Below are positions 1 through 9,101 of a DNA stretch of 64,000 bases, in pieces (the stretch's first letter is position 1; every line of letters begins with the position of its first letter). The translations under genes and the position numbers were made by a program. The notes beneath the pieces are model-generated. The model had not been told where the DNA came from, made no database searches, and saw nothing but the letters and a program-made list of their open reading frames with translations. Source of the DNA: Ensifer adhaerens (GTDB lineage: Bacteria > Pseudomonadota > Alphaproteobacteria > Rhizobiales > Rhizobiaceae); assembly GCF_020035535.1 (NCBI RefSeq), contig NZ_CP083350.1:2676501-2740500 (forward strand). Direction: 5' to 3'.

Positions 1-959
1 CGATCCAGTTCGAGAAACGGCGTTCGTTGTCCGACACGCTCGCCCGGCGCCCGCAGCAGGTCGTCTCGGCGGTCAACGGCATCGATCTCGATGTGATGCC
101 CGGCGAGACGCTCGGGATCGTCGGCGAATCCGGCTGCGGCAAGTCGACACTCGCGCGCCTGATCGCCGGCCTGCACCGGCCGACATCAGGCGATATCCTG
201 TTCGAGGGCGAGAGCGTCGTCGGCCTCAAGGGAGCGAGGCGACGCGCCTATAACCGGCGCGTCCAAATGATGTTTCAGGATCCCTACACCTCGCTCAATC
301 CCCGCATGACCGTGCGTGACACCTTGCGGGAGGCGATCACGGTGCATCGCATGCGCGAGGGCGCGGCGATCGACCGAAGGGTCGACGAGCTGCTGGAGCT
401 GGTGCGGTTGCCCGAAGGCGCCGCCGACAAGTATCCGCACGAATTCTCGGGTGGCCAGCGCCAGCGCATCGGCATTGCGCGGGCGCTGTCGCTGGAGCCG
501 ACTTGTCTGGTCGCCGACGAACTCGTTTCCGCGCTCGACGTTTCGGTGCAGGCGCAGGTCGTCAACCTGCTGATCGAGCTTCAGGACGAGCTGGGCCTGA
601 CGGTGCTGTTCGTGGCGCATGATCTCAGGCTCGTGCGCCATGTCTCGCACCGGGTCGCCGTCATCTATCTCGGCGCCATCGTCGAAATCGGCCCGTCGGA
701 GGCGCTGTTTTCAAAGCCGATGCATCCCTATTTCAAGGGGTTGCTGGCTGCCGCGCCGTCGCTTGACCCAGGCGCCAGGCGTCGCGCTCCGGCACTTGTC
801 GGCGAACTGCCGAGCCCTCTTGCCATCCCGCCCGGCTGCCCTTTCCACGTGCGCTGCTCGCACGCGACCGAGCTTTGCCGCCGAGAGAAGCCGGCGCTCC
901 GCCCGGTCGGATCGGGCATGACCGCCTGCCATTTCGCCGAAACGATCGGCGACGCCTGA
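1..959 (+). CDS. Oligopeptide/dipeptide ABC transporter ATP-binding protein (OppF/DppF type), 5' end cut by window
   Basis: This is the cytoplasmic ATPase of a peptide-type ABC importer. The frame is open from base 3, so the true start lies upstream of the window; the TTG at 27 is only an internal codon. It shows a Walker A motif (GESGCGKST, near 123-149), a Q-loop ([12 protein letters not shown]), the signature FSGGQRQR, Walker B and an H-loop (VAHD). The residue after the Walker B Glu is Leu (DELVSALD) where Pro is usual. A C-terminal oligo_HPY tail with a Cys cluster ([15 protein letters not shown]) is typical of OppD/OppF proteins. The next gene, an Xaa-Pro aminopeptidase 25 bp downstream, suggests uptake of proline-containing peptides. 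The other transporter subunits must lie to the left of the window. Confidence 0.93.
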   Translation, partial: IQFEKRRSLSDTLARRPQQVVSAVNGIDLDVMPGETLGIVGESGCGKSTLARLIAGLHRPTSGDILFEGESVVGLKGARRRAYNRRVQMMFQDPYTSLNPRMTVRDTLREAITVHRMREGAAIDRRVDELLELVRLPEGAADKYPHEFSGGQRQRIGIARALSLEPTCLVADELVSALDVSVQAQVVNLLIELQDELGLTVLFVAHDLRLVRHVSHRVAVIYLGAIVEIGPSEALFSKPMHPYFKGLLAAAPSLDPGARRRAPALVGELPSPLAIPPGCPFHVRCSHATELCRREKPALRPVGSGMTACHFAETIGDA

Positions 960-984
960 AACTCCACTGGATAGGAAAGACATC

Positions 985-2787
985 ATGGATACGAGAGCAA
1001 GGCCGGATATGTCCGGCCGGATTGGCGCGCTGCGGCGCAAGCTTGCGGAGACCGGGCTCGACGGCTACGTCGTGCCGCGCTTCGACGAACATCAGGGCGA
1101 ATACTGCGCGCCACATGACCATCGCCTGGCCTTCGTCACCGGCTTCACCGGTTCGGCCGGTGTGGCGATCGTCATGCGCGACCGTGCAGCGATCTTCGTC
1201 GACGGCCGTTACCAGGTGCAGGTGCGCGACGAAGTGGATCTCGGGACCTTCGCGATCGAACATTTCTATGACGCACCGCTCAAGGATTGGCTGAAGAACA
1301 ATCTGCGCAAGGGCGAACGCGTCGGCTTCAACGCCATGCTTTTGCCTTCCACCTGGGATGCGGACTGCAGCCGCTCGGTTGAGCAGGCGGGTGGCGTATG
1401 GACGTCCGTCGACGAAGACCTTGTCGACGCGATCTGGACCGACCAGCCGGAAAAGCCGCTCGGCAAGATCATGGCCTTCCCGGTCGCCTATTCCGGCGAA
1501 AGCGTTGCCGAGAAGAAGAGCCGAATTGCCGCAATGCTGGCGGAGCAGGGGGCCGATCTCCTGATCGAGGCGCAGCCCGACAACATCGCCTGGTTCCTCA
1601 ATGTCCGTGGCCGGGACGTCGCATTCAACCCGATGCCGCAATCCTTCCTGATTTTCGACCGCGCCGGGCAGACGGAATGGCTGGTCGATCATCGCAAGCT
1701 CCCGAACGACCTCTCCGATTTCGAGCTCGACGATGTCGCGATGGCCGAGCCCGGACAACTGCTTGCACGCGTCAAGGCGGTGGCGGCCGGACGAACGGCG
1801 CTGATCGATCCCGGCTTTGCCCCCTCGGCGACTGCCCATGCAACACGCATCGCCGGCGGCACGGTGCAGCTTGCGAAAAGCCCCATCACGCTTGCCAAGA
1901 TGCACAAGAACACGACCGAGCTTGCGGGCTTCCGTGACTGCCACCGTCTGGATGGTGCTGCCTGGATACGCTTCTTCGCCTGGCTCGAGCGGCACGCCCT
2001 GGAGCGGGATGCGAGTGGCAAACCCGTTACCGAACTCGAGGCGGAGGAGCGCATCCTTGCCTACCGCACGATGGCAGAAAGCTTCGTCGAGCCGAGCTTC
2101 CGTTCGATCTCGGCGGCAGGCGGCCACGCTGCGATGTGTCACTATGCGGCGACCGAGAAGAGCAATGGCCTGATCCGCAAGGGCAGCATTTATCTGCTCG
2201 ACTCCGGTGGGCAGTACCTGACCGGCACCACCGATGCCACGCGCACGACTGCGATCGGCCCTGTCGATGACGAGATCCGGCGCGCGTACACCGCTGTTCT
2301 CAAGGGACTGATCTCCATGGTGTCGCTCAAGTTCCCCAAGGGAACCTTCGGCCACCAGCTCGACGCCTTTGCCCGCCGTCCGCTCTGGGACCTCGGGCTC
2401 GACTATGACCACGGCACCGGCCATGGGGTCGGTCACTTTCTCTCGGTGCACGAACAGCCGCAACGTTTCGATCGGCGCGTCAACGAGATCGAGCTGAAGC
2501 CCGGCATGGTGACGACGATCGAGCCGGGCTACTACAAGGCCGGCGCCTACGGCATCCGCATCGAGAACCAGGTGGAGGTGGTGGACGACGGCGACGGGTT
2601 CCTGAGCTTCCGGAGCCTGACGCTGGTGCCGATCGACCTGCGGCTGGCCGATCTCGGTCTGCTGACCGTGGCAGAGCGCTCGTGGATCGACGCCTACCAC
2701 AGTCGCGTCGGGCGCCAGATGGATGGCCTGCTTGATGCAGAGACATCGCGTTGGCTCGCGGAGAGAACCGCTCCGATCGCCGTCTGA
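985..2787 (+). CDS. pepP: Xaa-Pro aminopeptidase, M24B family (large three-domain form)
   Basis: This is a predicted cytoplasmic metallopeptidase that removes the N-terminal residue from peptides with Pro at position 2. At 600 aa it has the size of the long eukaryote-like form (two creatinase-like N-terminal domains and a C-terminal pita-bread domain). The five metal ligands of M24 are visible: Asp in LLDSGGQ, Asp in GTTDATRT (about residues 404-416), His in GHGVGHF (about 480-485), Glu in TIEPGYY and Glu in RIENQVEV (about 513-530). The start ATG follows AGGAAAG. It sits directly behind a peptide ABC ATPase and is probably cotranscribed with it, digesting imported peptides. The gene symbol is used by family only; substrate range is unknown. 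Confidence 0.93.
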   Translation: MDTRARPDMSGRIGALRRKLAETGLDGYVVPRFDEHQGEYCAPHDHRLAFVTGFTGSAGVAIVMRDRAAIFVDGRYQVQVRDEVDLGTFAIEHFYDAPLKDWLKNNLRKGERVGFNAMLLPSTWDADCSRSVEQAGGVWTSVDEDLVDAIWTDQPEKPLGKIMAFPVAYSGESVAEKKSRIAAMLAEQGADLLIEAQPDNIAWFLNVRGRDVAFNPMPQSFLIFDRAGQTEWLVDHRKLPNDLSDFELDDVAMAEPGQLLARVKAVAAGRTALIDPGFAPSATAHATRIAGGTVQLAKSPITLAKMHKNTTELAGFRDCHRLDGAAWIRFFAWLERHALERDASGKPVTELEAEERILAYRTMAESFVEPSFRSISAAGGHAAMCHYAATEKSNGLIRKGSIYLLDSGGQYLTGTTDATRTTAIGPVDDEIRRAYTAVLKGLISMVSLKFPKGTFGHQLDAFARRPLWDLGLDYDHGTGHGVGHFLSVHEQPQRFDRRVNEIELKPGMVTTIEPGYYKAGAYGIRIENQVEVVDDGDGFLSFRSLTLVPIDLRLADLGLLTVAERSWIDAYHSRVGRQMDGLLDAETSRWLAERTAPIAV

Positions 2788-2817
2788 AACGGCGCCCGCG
2801 CCTATTGACCACCGTGC

Positions 2818-2837
2818 GGCGGGCCGATCGGCCCGCC
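2818..2837 (+). terminator. Perfect 20-bp GC palindrome behind the aminopeptidase gene
   Basis: GGCGGGCCGATCGGCCCGCC lies 30 bp after the aminopeptidase stop and could fold into a strong hairpin. There is no clear U-tract after it, so it may be a weak terminator or an mRNA-end stabiliser rather than a true intrinsic terminator. Confidence 0.45.
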
Positions 2838-2995
2838 GTCGTCCGTTTCAGGCGGGCACACGGCCCGAATAGACGCAGAAGGAGCGTTACAGTCCGTGTG
2901 AGTCCTCTTGCTTGCCAAGTGCGATTCGTGATAATTTTCACAAATATTGTTCGTGGCCAACGAAACCACGAAATGGCGCGAAAACGGACAGGGCC

Positions 2996-3727
2996 ATGGT
3001 CAGTCGCAAAACTGCTCGCATCATCCAGCTAGCCGAGGCGCTTTCCGGGCGGAGGGTTCTGCACCTGCGTGACGCCGCGGCCCTGCTCGGCGTCTCTGAA
3101 ATGACCATTCGCCGTGATGTCGCCGACAATCCCGGCCAGTTCGCCTTTCTCGGCGGGCACATCGTGCCGGCGACCGAGATCGAAGGGGACGGGCCGTATG
3201 AACTCGCGCGCGAAGCCGATAGTCACGCCGCCGCCAAGCGGGATGCCTGCGTCCACGCTGCCCGCCACATCCGCCCGGACGAAACGATCTTCATCGATTG
3301 CGGCACAACGCTCGAATATCTCGTCGATCTTATTCCAGAGAATTATTCAATAACTGCGGTATGTTACTCGCTAAACGTTGCGGGAAAACTGACCCACAAA
3401 CCGAACGTGCGGATCGTCATGCTGGGCGGCGTATATCACCCGGCCTCGGCATCCTTCTCCGGTAATTCCGGGCTGGAGACACTCGATTCGCTCGGGATCA
3501 ATGTCGCCTTCCTTTCAGCAGCTGGGATCGACCCCGGTCGCGGCGCGACCTGCGTCCATTTCCATGAGGTGCCTGTGAAGCAAAAGGTCATCTCGCTCGC
3601 ACGCGAAAGCCATCTCGTCGTCGACCTCAGCAAAATCAGCAAGTTGAAGCCGGCATTCTTTGCTCCGGTCAGGGCTTTCCGCTCGGTGATCACCGAAGAA
3701 GGCGAGACAGAGATACCAGGCCTCTAG
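2996..3727 (+). CDS. deoR: DeoR-type transcriptional repressor of deoxyribose/nucleoside catabolism
   Basis: The 243-residue protein has an N-terminal DeoR helix-turn-helix (LHLRDAAALLGVSEMTIRRD, about residues 24-43) and a sugar-phosphate binding C-terminal domain with the DCGTT motif (about 100). It resembles E. coli DeoR closely along its length (AAALLGVSEMTIRRD, DCGTTLEYL, TAVCYSLN, SAAGIDPGRGATC), so the family name is well supported rather than just generic DeoR-like. ATG 2996 is chosen because homology begins there. The gene precedes deoC in the same direction, which suggests it represses deoC in response to deoxyribose-5-phosphate. The AT-rich leader (2925-2960) holds GTGATAATTTTCAC, a possible self-operator. 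Confidence 0.88.
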   Translation: MVSRKTARIIQLAEALSGRRVLHLRDAAALLGVSEMTIRRDVADNPGQFAFLGGHIVPATEIEGDGPYELAREADSHAAAKRDACVHAARHIRPDETIFIDCGTTLEYLVDLIPENYSITAVCYSLNVAGKLTHKPNVRIVMLGGVYHPASASFSGNSGLETLDSLGINVAFLSAAGIDPGRGATCVHFHEVPVKQKVISLARESHLVVDLSKISKLKPAFFAPVRAFRSVITEEGETEIPGL

Positions 3728-3730
3728 CCC

Positions 3731-3757
3731 GTGATTGGGCTATTGACGACCAATCAC
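3731..3757. repeat. Inverted repeat between deoR and deoC
   Basis: GTGATTGG (3731-3738) and CCAATCAC (3750-3757) are perfect 8-bp arms around an 11-nt loop, starting 4 bp after the deoR stop. It could be a small terminator for deoR or an operator for deoC. It has no U-tract. Confidence 0.4.
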
Positions 3758-3771
3758 GGTCGCGGCTTCCC

Positions 3772-3800
3772 TTGACATGCTCATGGTTTGATGGAATAGT
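3772..3800 (+). promoter_or_regulatory. Likely promoter of the deoC operon
   Basis: TTGACA at 3772-3777 is a perfect -35 box. After a 17-bp spacer comes AATAGT at 3795-3800, a weak -10. It lies about 90 bp upstream of the proposed deoC start. The following AT-rich stretch contains TCACAAAAATA, which resembles TCACAAATATT in the deoR leader (from 2938) and may be part of a DeoR site. Confidence 0.45.
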
Positions 3801-3888
3801 CACAAAAATAGGTAGAAAAATAACAAATTTGATTATCCCGGCGAGTGCGCCTTGAATGTGCGTCAGTGCCGCGACAGGGAGTTCTCAC

Positions 3889-4902
3889 TTGGAAGACCTT
3901 GCTGTGAAGGCCGGCGCGTCGAAAGCAGCGCATTTGCCGGCGTCGGGCCATAACTGGCCGCGCAACGATGGTATCGATCTGGATCTTGGTTGGGTGCTCG
4001 ACCAGCGCGTCAACCTGTCGGCAGCCGAGCGCCGCGTCGCGACATTGCCGGCCCGTCGCACCGTCAAGAATGATGCGCAGGCCGCCTGGCTGCTGAAAGC
4101 CGTCACCTGCATCGACCTCACGACCCTCAATGGCGACGACACGACGGAGCGCGTCAAGCGCCTCTGCGCCAAGGCGCGTCAGCCCGTGCGCCAGGATCTG
4201 CTCGAAGCCATGGGCATGGGCGGTCGCGGCATCACCACAGGCGCGGTCTGCGTCTATCACCGTTTCGTTTCGACGGCTGTCGAGGCGCTGGAAGGTTCCG
4301 GTATTCCGGTTGCGGCCGTCTCCACCGGTTTTCCAGCTGGTCTCATCCCGCATGACGTGAAGCTGCGGGAGATCGAGGCGTCGGTTGCCGACGGCGCCAA
4401 GGAAATCGACATCGTCATTACCCGCGAGCACGTGCTGACCGGCAACTGGCAGGCGCTCTATGACGAGATGCGTGACTTCCGCGCCGCCTGTGGCGACGCC
4501 CATGTGAAGGCGATCCTGGCGACCGGTGACCTGAAGACGCTGCGCAATGTCGCGCGCGCTTCGCTCGTCTGCATGATGGCCGGTGCCGATTTCATCAAGA
4601 CCTCGACCGGCAAGGAAGGCGTCAACGCGACGCTGCTGGTAACGCTCATCATGCTGCGCATGATCCGCGCCTATCAGGAGCAAACGGGCCTCAAGGTGGG
4701 TTACAAGCCGGCCGGCGGCATCTCGGCTGCCAAGGACATCCTGAACTACCAGTTCCTGATGAAGGACGAGCTCGGCCGTGAATGGCTCGAACCGGACCTC
4801 TTCCGCATCGGCGCATCGAGCCTGCTTGCCGATATCGAACGTCAGCTCGAACATCACGTTACCGGCGCCTACTCGGCCCTCAACCGTCACCCGATTGGAT
4901 GA
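3889..4902 (+). CDS. deoC: Deoxyribose-phosphate aldolase
   Basis: This enzyme cleaves 2-deoxyribose-5-phosphate to acetaldehyde and glyceraldehyde-3-phosphate in the cytoplasm. The Schiff-base lysine motif FIKTSTGK (Lys about 237) and the second lysine motif VGYKPAGG are both present, as is the C-terminal FRIGASSLL phosphate-site region. At 337 residues it is longer than E. coli DeoC (259) and matches the longer DERA class. TTG 3889 is preferred because GGGAG stands 7 bp before it; an in-frame ATG at 3856 lacks a clear ribosome site. The stop codon overlaps the start of the aldehyde dehydrogenase (ATGA), so the two products are probably translated together. Confidence 0.92.
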   Translation: MEDLAVKAGASKAAHLPASGHNWPRNDGIDLDLGWVLDQRVNLSAAERRVATLPARRTVKNDAQAAWLLKAVTCIDLTTLNGDDTTERVKRLCAKARQPVRQDLLEAMGMGGRGITTGAVCVYHRFVSTAVEALEGSGIPVAAVSTGFPAGLIPHDVKLREIEASVADGAKEIDIVITREHVLTGNWQALYDEMRDFRAACGDAHVKAILATGDLKTLRNVARASLVCMMAGADFIKTSTGKEGVNATLLVTLIMLRMIRAYQEQTGLKVGYKPAGGISAAKDILNYQFLMKDELGREWLEPDLFRIGASSLLADIERQLEHHVTGAYSALNRHPIG

Positions 4903-7292
4903 TCCCGATGACTGTCGCAAGGTATTTTGACGAAATGTCCTATGGTCCAGCACCCGAGGCCGACACCGAAGCCCGTCAGTGGCTGGCGCGCCACAAGGGC
5001 GAATTCGGCCACTTCATCAATGGCGCCTTCGTTGCCTCCGCGTCCGGCAAGACCTTTGAGACCAACGAGCCGGCAACCGGCAAGCTGCTTGCAAAGGTAG
5101 CACTCGGTGGTGCCAAGGACGTCGACGATGCGGTTGCCGCTGCCCGCAAGGCGCAAGGCCCCTGGGCAAAGCTGCCGGGCCATGCCCGCGCCCGCCATCT
5201 CTATGCACTCGCCCGCATGATCCAGCGCCACGCGCGCCTGATCGCGGTCGTCGAGGCGATCGACAACGGTAAGCCGATCCGCGAGACCCGCGATATCGAC
5301 GTGCCGCTCGCCGCTCGCCACTTCTATCACCATGCAGGCTGGGCGCAGCTGCAGGAATCCGAGTTTGCCGATCAGCTGCCGGTCGGCGTCGTCGGTCAGG
5401 TCATTCCGTGGAACTTCCCGTTCCTGATGCTGGCCTGGAAGGTCGCGCCCGCTCTGGCGCTCGGCAACACCGTCATCCTGAAGCCGGCGGAATTCACGCC
5501 GCTGACGGCGCTGCTCTTTGCCGAACTCGCGGCTGCCGCAGGTCTTCCGGCCGGCGTGCTCAACGTCGTCACAGGCGAAGGCGAAACCGGCGCGCTGATC
5601 GTCGAGCACTCGGACATCGACAAGATCGCCTTTACCGGCTCGACCGAGGTCGGCCGCCTCATTCGTGAGCGCACCGCCGGCACCGGCAAGTCGCTGACGC
5701 TCGAACTTGGCGGCAAGTCGCCCTTCATCGTTTTTGACGATGCCGATATCGACGGTGCGGTCGAAGGCGTGGTTGACGCCATCTGGTTCAACCAGGGCCA
5801 GGTCTGCTGCGCCGGGTCGCGCATTCTCGTTCAGGAAGGCGTGGCACCGCTCTTCTACGAGCGGCTGAAGCGCCGCATGCAGACGCTGCGCGTCGGTCAT
5901 CCGCTCGACAAGGCGATCGACATGGCGGCGATCGTCGCGCCGGTGCAGCTGCACCGGATCGAAAGCCTGGTCGCCAAGGGTGTCGCCGAAGGTGCGGCCC
6001 TGCATCAGCCGAAGATCGAACTGCCGAAGGGCGGCAGCTTCTATCCGCCGACCCTGCTTACCGGCGTTCAGCCGACCTCGATCGTTGCGACCGAAGAGAT
6101 CTTCGGCCCCGTCGCCGTCTCCATGACCTTCCGCACGCCGGAAGAGGCGATCCAGCTTGCCAACCACACGCGCTACGGCCTTGCCGCCAGTGTCTGGAGC
6201 GAGACCATCGGCCTGGCATTGCATGTCGCAGCCAAGCTCGCCGCCGGCGTCATCTGGGTCAATGCGACCAACCTCTTCGATGCATCTGCCGGTTTCGGCG
6301 GCAAGCGCGAGTCTGGCTTCGGCCGCGAGGGCGGCCGCGAGGGGTGCTACGAATATCTGAAGCCGAAGGCTTGGGCCGGCCGCAAGCTGCGCCCCGCGGT
6401 CGCTGAACCGACATTGAAGCCGGCCGTCGCCGATTTCGCCATGCCGGATGTCGACCGCACCGCCAAGCTCTTCATCGGCGGCAAGCAGGTGCGGCCGGAT
6501 GGCAACTATAACCGCAACGTGCTTTCGCCCAAGGGCAAGGTGCTTGGCGAAGTCGGCGAGGGCAACCGCAAGGACATCCGCAATGCAGTTGTGGCAGCGC
6601 AAGCCGCATCCGCCTGGTCGTCGGCAACGACGCACAATCGTGCGCAGATCCTCTACTACATCGCCGAGAATCTGAGCGGCCGTGCCGAGGAGTTCGTCGA
6701 CCGTATTGCCGACATGACCGGCGCGTCTGTGGCGAACGCCAAGGCAGAAGTCGAAGCCTCGATCGCGCGTCTCTTCACCTATGGTGCCTGGGCGGACAAG
6801 TACGAGGGCGCGATCCACCAGCCGCCGCTTCGCGGCGTAGCACTTGCGATACCCGAGGCGATCGGCGTCGTCGGCGTGGTCTGCCCGCCGGAAGCGCCGC
6901 TGCTCGGTATGATCAGCCTGGTTGCGCCCCTGATCGCCACCGGTAACCGCGTCGTCGTGGTGCCGAGCGAGCAGCATCCGTTGGCCGCGACCGATTTTTA
7001 CACGGTTCTGGAAACGTCCGACGTTCCGGCCGGCGTCGTCAACATCGTCACCGGCTCGACGATCGAACTGGCAAAGACGCTTGCAAGCCACAACGACGTG
7101 GATGCGCTCTGGGCTTTCGGTTCGGCGGAACTCTCGACCCTCGTCGAGAAGCTCTCGGTCGGCAACCTGAAGCGCACCTTCGTCGACTACGGCAAGGCGA
7201 CGAACTGGCTGGATCGGGAGGCGGCAGAAGGCCCGGCCTATCTGCGTCGCGCCACCGACGTCAAAAACATCTGGATCCCCTACGGCGAATAG
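4899..7292 (+). CDS. Double-domain aldehyde dehydrogenase, ALDH16 type
   Basis: A NAD(P)-dependent aldehyde dehydrogenase of about 797 aa made of two ALDH modules. The first (about 1-480) is complete: IPWNFPFLM, the general-base Glu in LELGGKSP (about 268) and the catalytic Cys in FNQGQVCCAGSR (about 300). The second (about 505-797) keeps the N-terminal Rossmann part (CPPEAPLLGMISL) but lacks an ELGGK Glu and a catalytic Cys. This is the ALDH16 architecture, in which the second module is structural. The start is ATG 4899, overlapping the deoC stop; MTVARYF at 4908 is an alternative. Coupling to deoC suggests it oxidises the acetaldehyde released by the aldolase. Confidence 0.9.
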   Translation: MIPMTVARYFDEMSYGPAPEADTEARQWLARHKGEFGHFINGAFVASASGKTFETNEPATGKLLAKVALGGAKDVDDAVAAARKAQGPWAKLPGHARARHLYALARMIQRHARLIAVVEAIDNGKPIRETRDIDVPLAARHFYHHAGWAQLQESEFADQLPVGVVGQVIPWNFPFLMLAWKVAPALALGNTVILKPAEFTPLTALLFAELAAAAGLPAGVLNVVTGEGETGALIVEHSDIDKIAFTGSTEVGRLIRERTAGTGKSLTLELGGKSPFIVFDDADIDGAVEGVVDAIWFNQGQVCCAGSRILVQEGVAPLFYERLKRRMQTLRVGHPLDKAIDMAAIVAPVQLHRIESLVAKGVAEGAALHQPKIELPKGGSFYPPTLLTGVQPTSIVATEEIFGPVAVSMTFRTPEEAIQLANHTRYGLAASVWSETIGLALHVAAKLAAGVIWVNATNLFDASAGFGGKRESGFGREGGREGCYEYLKPKAWAGRKLRPAVAEPTLKPAVADFAMPDVDRTAKLFIGGKQVRPDGNYNRNVLSPKGKVLGEVGEGNRKDIRNAVVAAQAASAWSSATTHNRAQILYYIAENLSGRAEEFVDRIADMTGASVANAKAEVEASIARLFTYGAWADKYEGAIHQPPLRGVALAIPEAIGVVGVVCPPEAPLLGMISLVAPLIATGNRVVVVPSEQHPLAATDFYTVLETSDVPAGVVNIVTGSTIELAKTLASHNDVDALWAFGSAELSTLVEKLSVGNLKRTFVDYGKATNWLDREAAEGPAYLRRATDVKNIWIPYGE

Positions 7293-7305
7293 GGAATTCT
7301 CCCCT

Positions 7306-7329
7306 GCGGGCCGAAGGGAGTCGGCCCGC
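7306..7329 (+). terminator. Hairpin behind the aldehyde dehydrogenase gene
   Basis: Perfect 9-bp arms GCGGGCCGA (7306-7314) and TCGGCCCGC (7321-7329) around a 6-nt loop, 14 bp after the stop and followed by GTTTCGG. A probable terminator or 3' stabilising stem. Confidence 0.6.
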
Positions 7330-7440
7330 GTTTCGGGGTTCAATCGTGAAATTGGGTTCCGGCCGCAGCACCTTGCGTCTCTGAAGACGCGATAGGTGTG
7401 TCTGCAGGCCGAAGCGCCAATGTGCTGGGAGGAGGAGTGC

Positions 7441-7890
7441 ATGCTCAAGAATATCGATCCGGCCCTCAATGCCGATGTACTACATGCGCTTCGGTCCATG
7501 GGACACGCCGACACGCTGGCGATCGTCGACACGAATTTCCCGGCGGATGCGATTGCCCGCAAGTCGGTGATCGGCAAATTGTTGCGGATCGACAACGTCT
7601 CGGCGGCGCGCGCCATGGAGGCGGTTCTCTCGGTTCTGCCGCTGGATACGCCTTTGCAGCCGTCCGTCGGCCGGATGGAGGTGATGGGTGCACCGGATGA
7701 GCTTCCGGCGGTGCAGCGGGAGGTCCAGGCCGTGGTCGACAAGGCGGAAGGCAAGTCGGCACCCCTCTACGGCATCGAGCGGTTTGCCTTTTACGAGGAA
7801 GCCAAGAAGACCTATTGCGTCATCGTCACAGGAGAAACCCGGTTCTACGGCTGCTTCCTCCTCACCAAGGGCGTCATCCCACCCGCCTAA
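7441..7890 (+). CDS. fucU: RbsD/FucU family sugar mutarotase (FucU-like)
   Basis: The 149-residue protein matches L-fucose mutarotase FucU from end to end: MLKNIDPALNADVLHALRSM at the start, the MGHADTLAIVD and NFPA segments, and IERFAFYEEAKK...VIVTGE near the end. The family catalyses interconversion of sugar anomers or pyranose/furanose forms. ATG 7441 follows GGGAGGAGG. With a ribokinase-type kinase next and deoxyribose-phosphate aldolase before it, its substrate here may be ribose, deoxyribose or another free pentose; the sequence does not decide this. Confidence 0.85.
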   Translation: MLKNIDPALNADVLHALRSMGHADTLAIVDTNFPADAIARKSVIGKLLRIDNVSAARAMEAVLSVLPLDTPLQPSVGRMEVMGAPDELPAVQREVQAVVDKAEGKSAPLYGIERFAFYEEAKKTYCVIVTGETRFYGCFLLTKGVIPPA

Positions 7891-8056
7891 ACCACGGTGA
7901 ATTGGGGTACGGGCGGAAGCTGCGCAGGCTCTTCTTCAACCCGCTCCGCTGAGGCTTTCGACGTGAGCCGCTGCGCCGTTTTCAATCCATTGCATCTCGC
8001 GCAGCCGTTGATCCGCTTGCGCGTTCTCAGAGCTTTTCGGGAGAAGGTACCAGACG

Positions 8057-8989
8057 ATGAAGGTTGGCGTTTCGATATTGGGGATATTCGTGGCCGACAC
8101 CGCCTACATGGCGCGTCGTATGCCTGCCATTGGAGAAACGATCATCGGCAGCGGCTTTTCCGTAGGACCGGGCGGCAAGGGCTCGAACCAGGCAGTTGCT
8201 GCCGCGCGTGCCGGCAGTCCGGTGACCTTCATCTCGCGGCTGGGGCGCGACACTTTCGGCGACATGGCGCTACGCACCTATGCCGAAGCGGGCGTCACGA
8301 CGAAGATCGTGCAGATGGACGACCTTCCGACGGGCGCGGCCTTCATCTACGTCAACGATCAGAATGGTGAAAACGCGATCATCGTTTATCCCGGCGCCGC
8401 TGGTGCGATCGATGTGGGCGATGTCGAGGCGGCGCGTGAGACGATCGAAGCGTCGCGGGTTTTCGTGACCCAGCTCGAACAGCCGGCTGCGGCTGCGCAA
8501 AGGGCGCTCGAGATCGCGCGCGCGGCTGGTGTGACCACGGTCTTCAATCCCGCGCCGGCTGAGCCATTCTCGGAATCGATCTATCCGCTCTCGGATTACT
8601 TCGTGCCCAATGAGACCGAGGCTGCGGCAATCGTCGGCTTCTCGCTTTCTTCGCACGATGACATCACCCGTGCCGGTGACGCGCTGCTTGCCAGAGGGGG
8701 CAAGGCGGCTCTGATCACGCTCGGGGCGCGCGGCGTGCTCTATCACACCCGTGAGCAATCGGTTCTCGTTCCGGCAATGGCGCCAGGGCCGGTAATCGAC
8801 ACGACCGGGGCAGGGGATGCCTTCGTCGGCGGCTTTTCCGCAGCGTTGGCGCGGGGCTTGGCGCCCGTTGACGCCGTGCGCTTTGGCTGCGCGACGGCGG
8901 GCATTGCAGTGACGCGCCGCGGCACGGCACCGGCCATGCCGACGCTCGCCGAGATCGAGGCTTTTCTCGCTCAAAGCGCGGCGGCCTGA
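8057..8989 (+). CDS. rbsK: Ribokinase-like PfkB carbohydrate kinase
   Basis: An ATP-dependent sugar kinase of 310 aa. The N-terminal PfkB signature is GGKGSNQAVAAARAG (about 38-52), and the C-terminal signature DTTGAGDAFVGG carries the catalytic Asp (about 254) and anion hole. NPAP and NETE motifs typical of ribokinases are present. GAGAAGG precedes the ATG. It probably phosphorylates ribose or deoxyribose before DeoC; a deoxyribokinase role is attractive because no nucleoside phosphorylase or phosphopentomutase is seen nearby, but that is inference. The gene ends facing the minus-strand GAF gene with a shared terminator between them. Confidence 0.88.
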   Translation: MKVGVSILGIFVADTAYMARRMPAIGETIIGSGFSVGPGGKGSNQAVAAARAGSPVTFISRLGRDTFGDMALRTYAEAGVTTKIVQMDDLPTGAAFIYVNDQNGENAIIVYPGAAGAIDVGDVEAARETIEASRVFVTQLEQPAAAAQRALEIARAAGVTTVFNPAPAEPFSESIYPLSDYFVPNETEAAAIVGFSLSSHDDITRAGDALLARGGKAALITLGARGVLYHTREQSVLVPAMAPGPVIDTTGAGDAFVGGFSAALARGLAPVDAVRFGCATAGIAVTRRGTAPAMPTLAEIEAFLAQSAAA

Positions 8990-9008
8990 CCTTACAGGCA
9001 AATAAGCA

Positions 9009-9035
9009 AAGCCGCCCGCGGGTGACGGGCGGCTT
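9009..9035. terminator. Terminator hairpin between convergent kinase and GAF genes
   Basis: AAGCCGCCCG (9009-9018) and CGGGCGGCTT (9026-9035) are perfect 10-bp arms with a 7-nt loop. The stem sits between the kinase stop (8989) and the GAF gene stop (9102) and could serve both strands. Confidence 0.7.
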
Positions 9036-9101
9036 CGAGCAGATCGAGGAAGGCACTGGGTGCTTCCTGCGCAAATGCGTACTCTCAAATGCAGGGAAAG
9101 C

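Noticed and set aside
733..2700. 655-codon minus-strand open frame
   Set aside because: Antisense to the well-conserved aminopeptidase gene, without recognisable motifs or ribosome site.
4887..7754. 955-codon minus-strand open frame
   Set aside because: It lies wholly opposite the aldehyde dehydrogenase and mutarotase genes, has Arg/Gly/Asp-rich low-complexity composition and no family pattern. High GC makes long antisense frames common.
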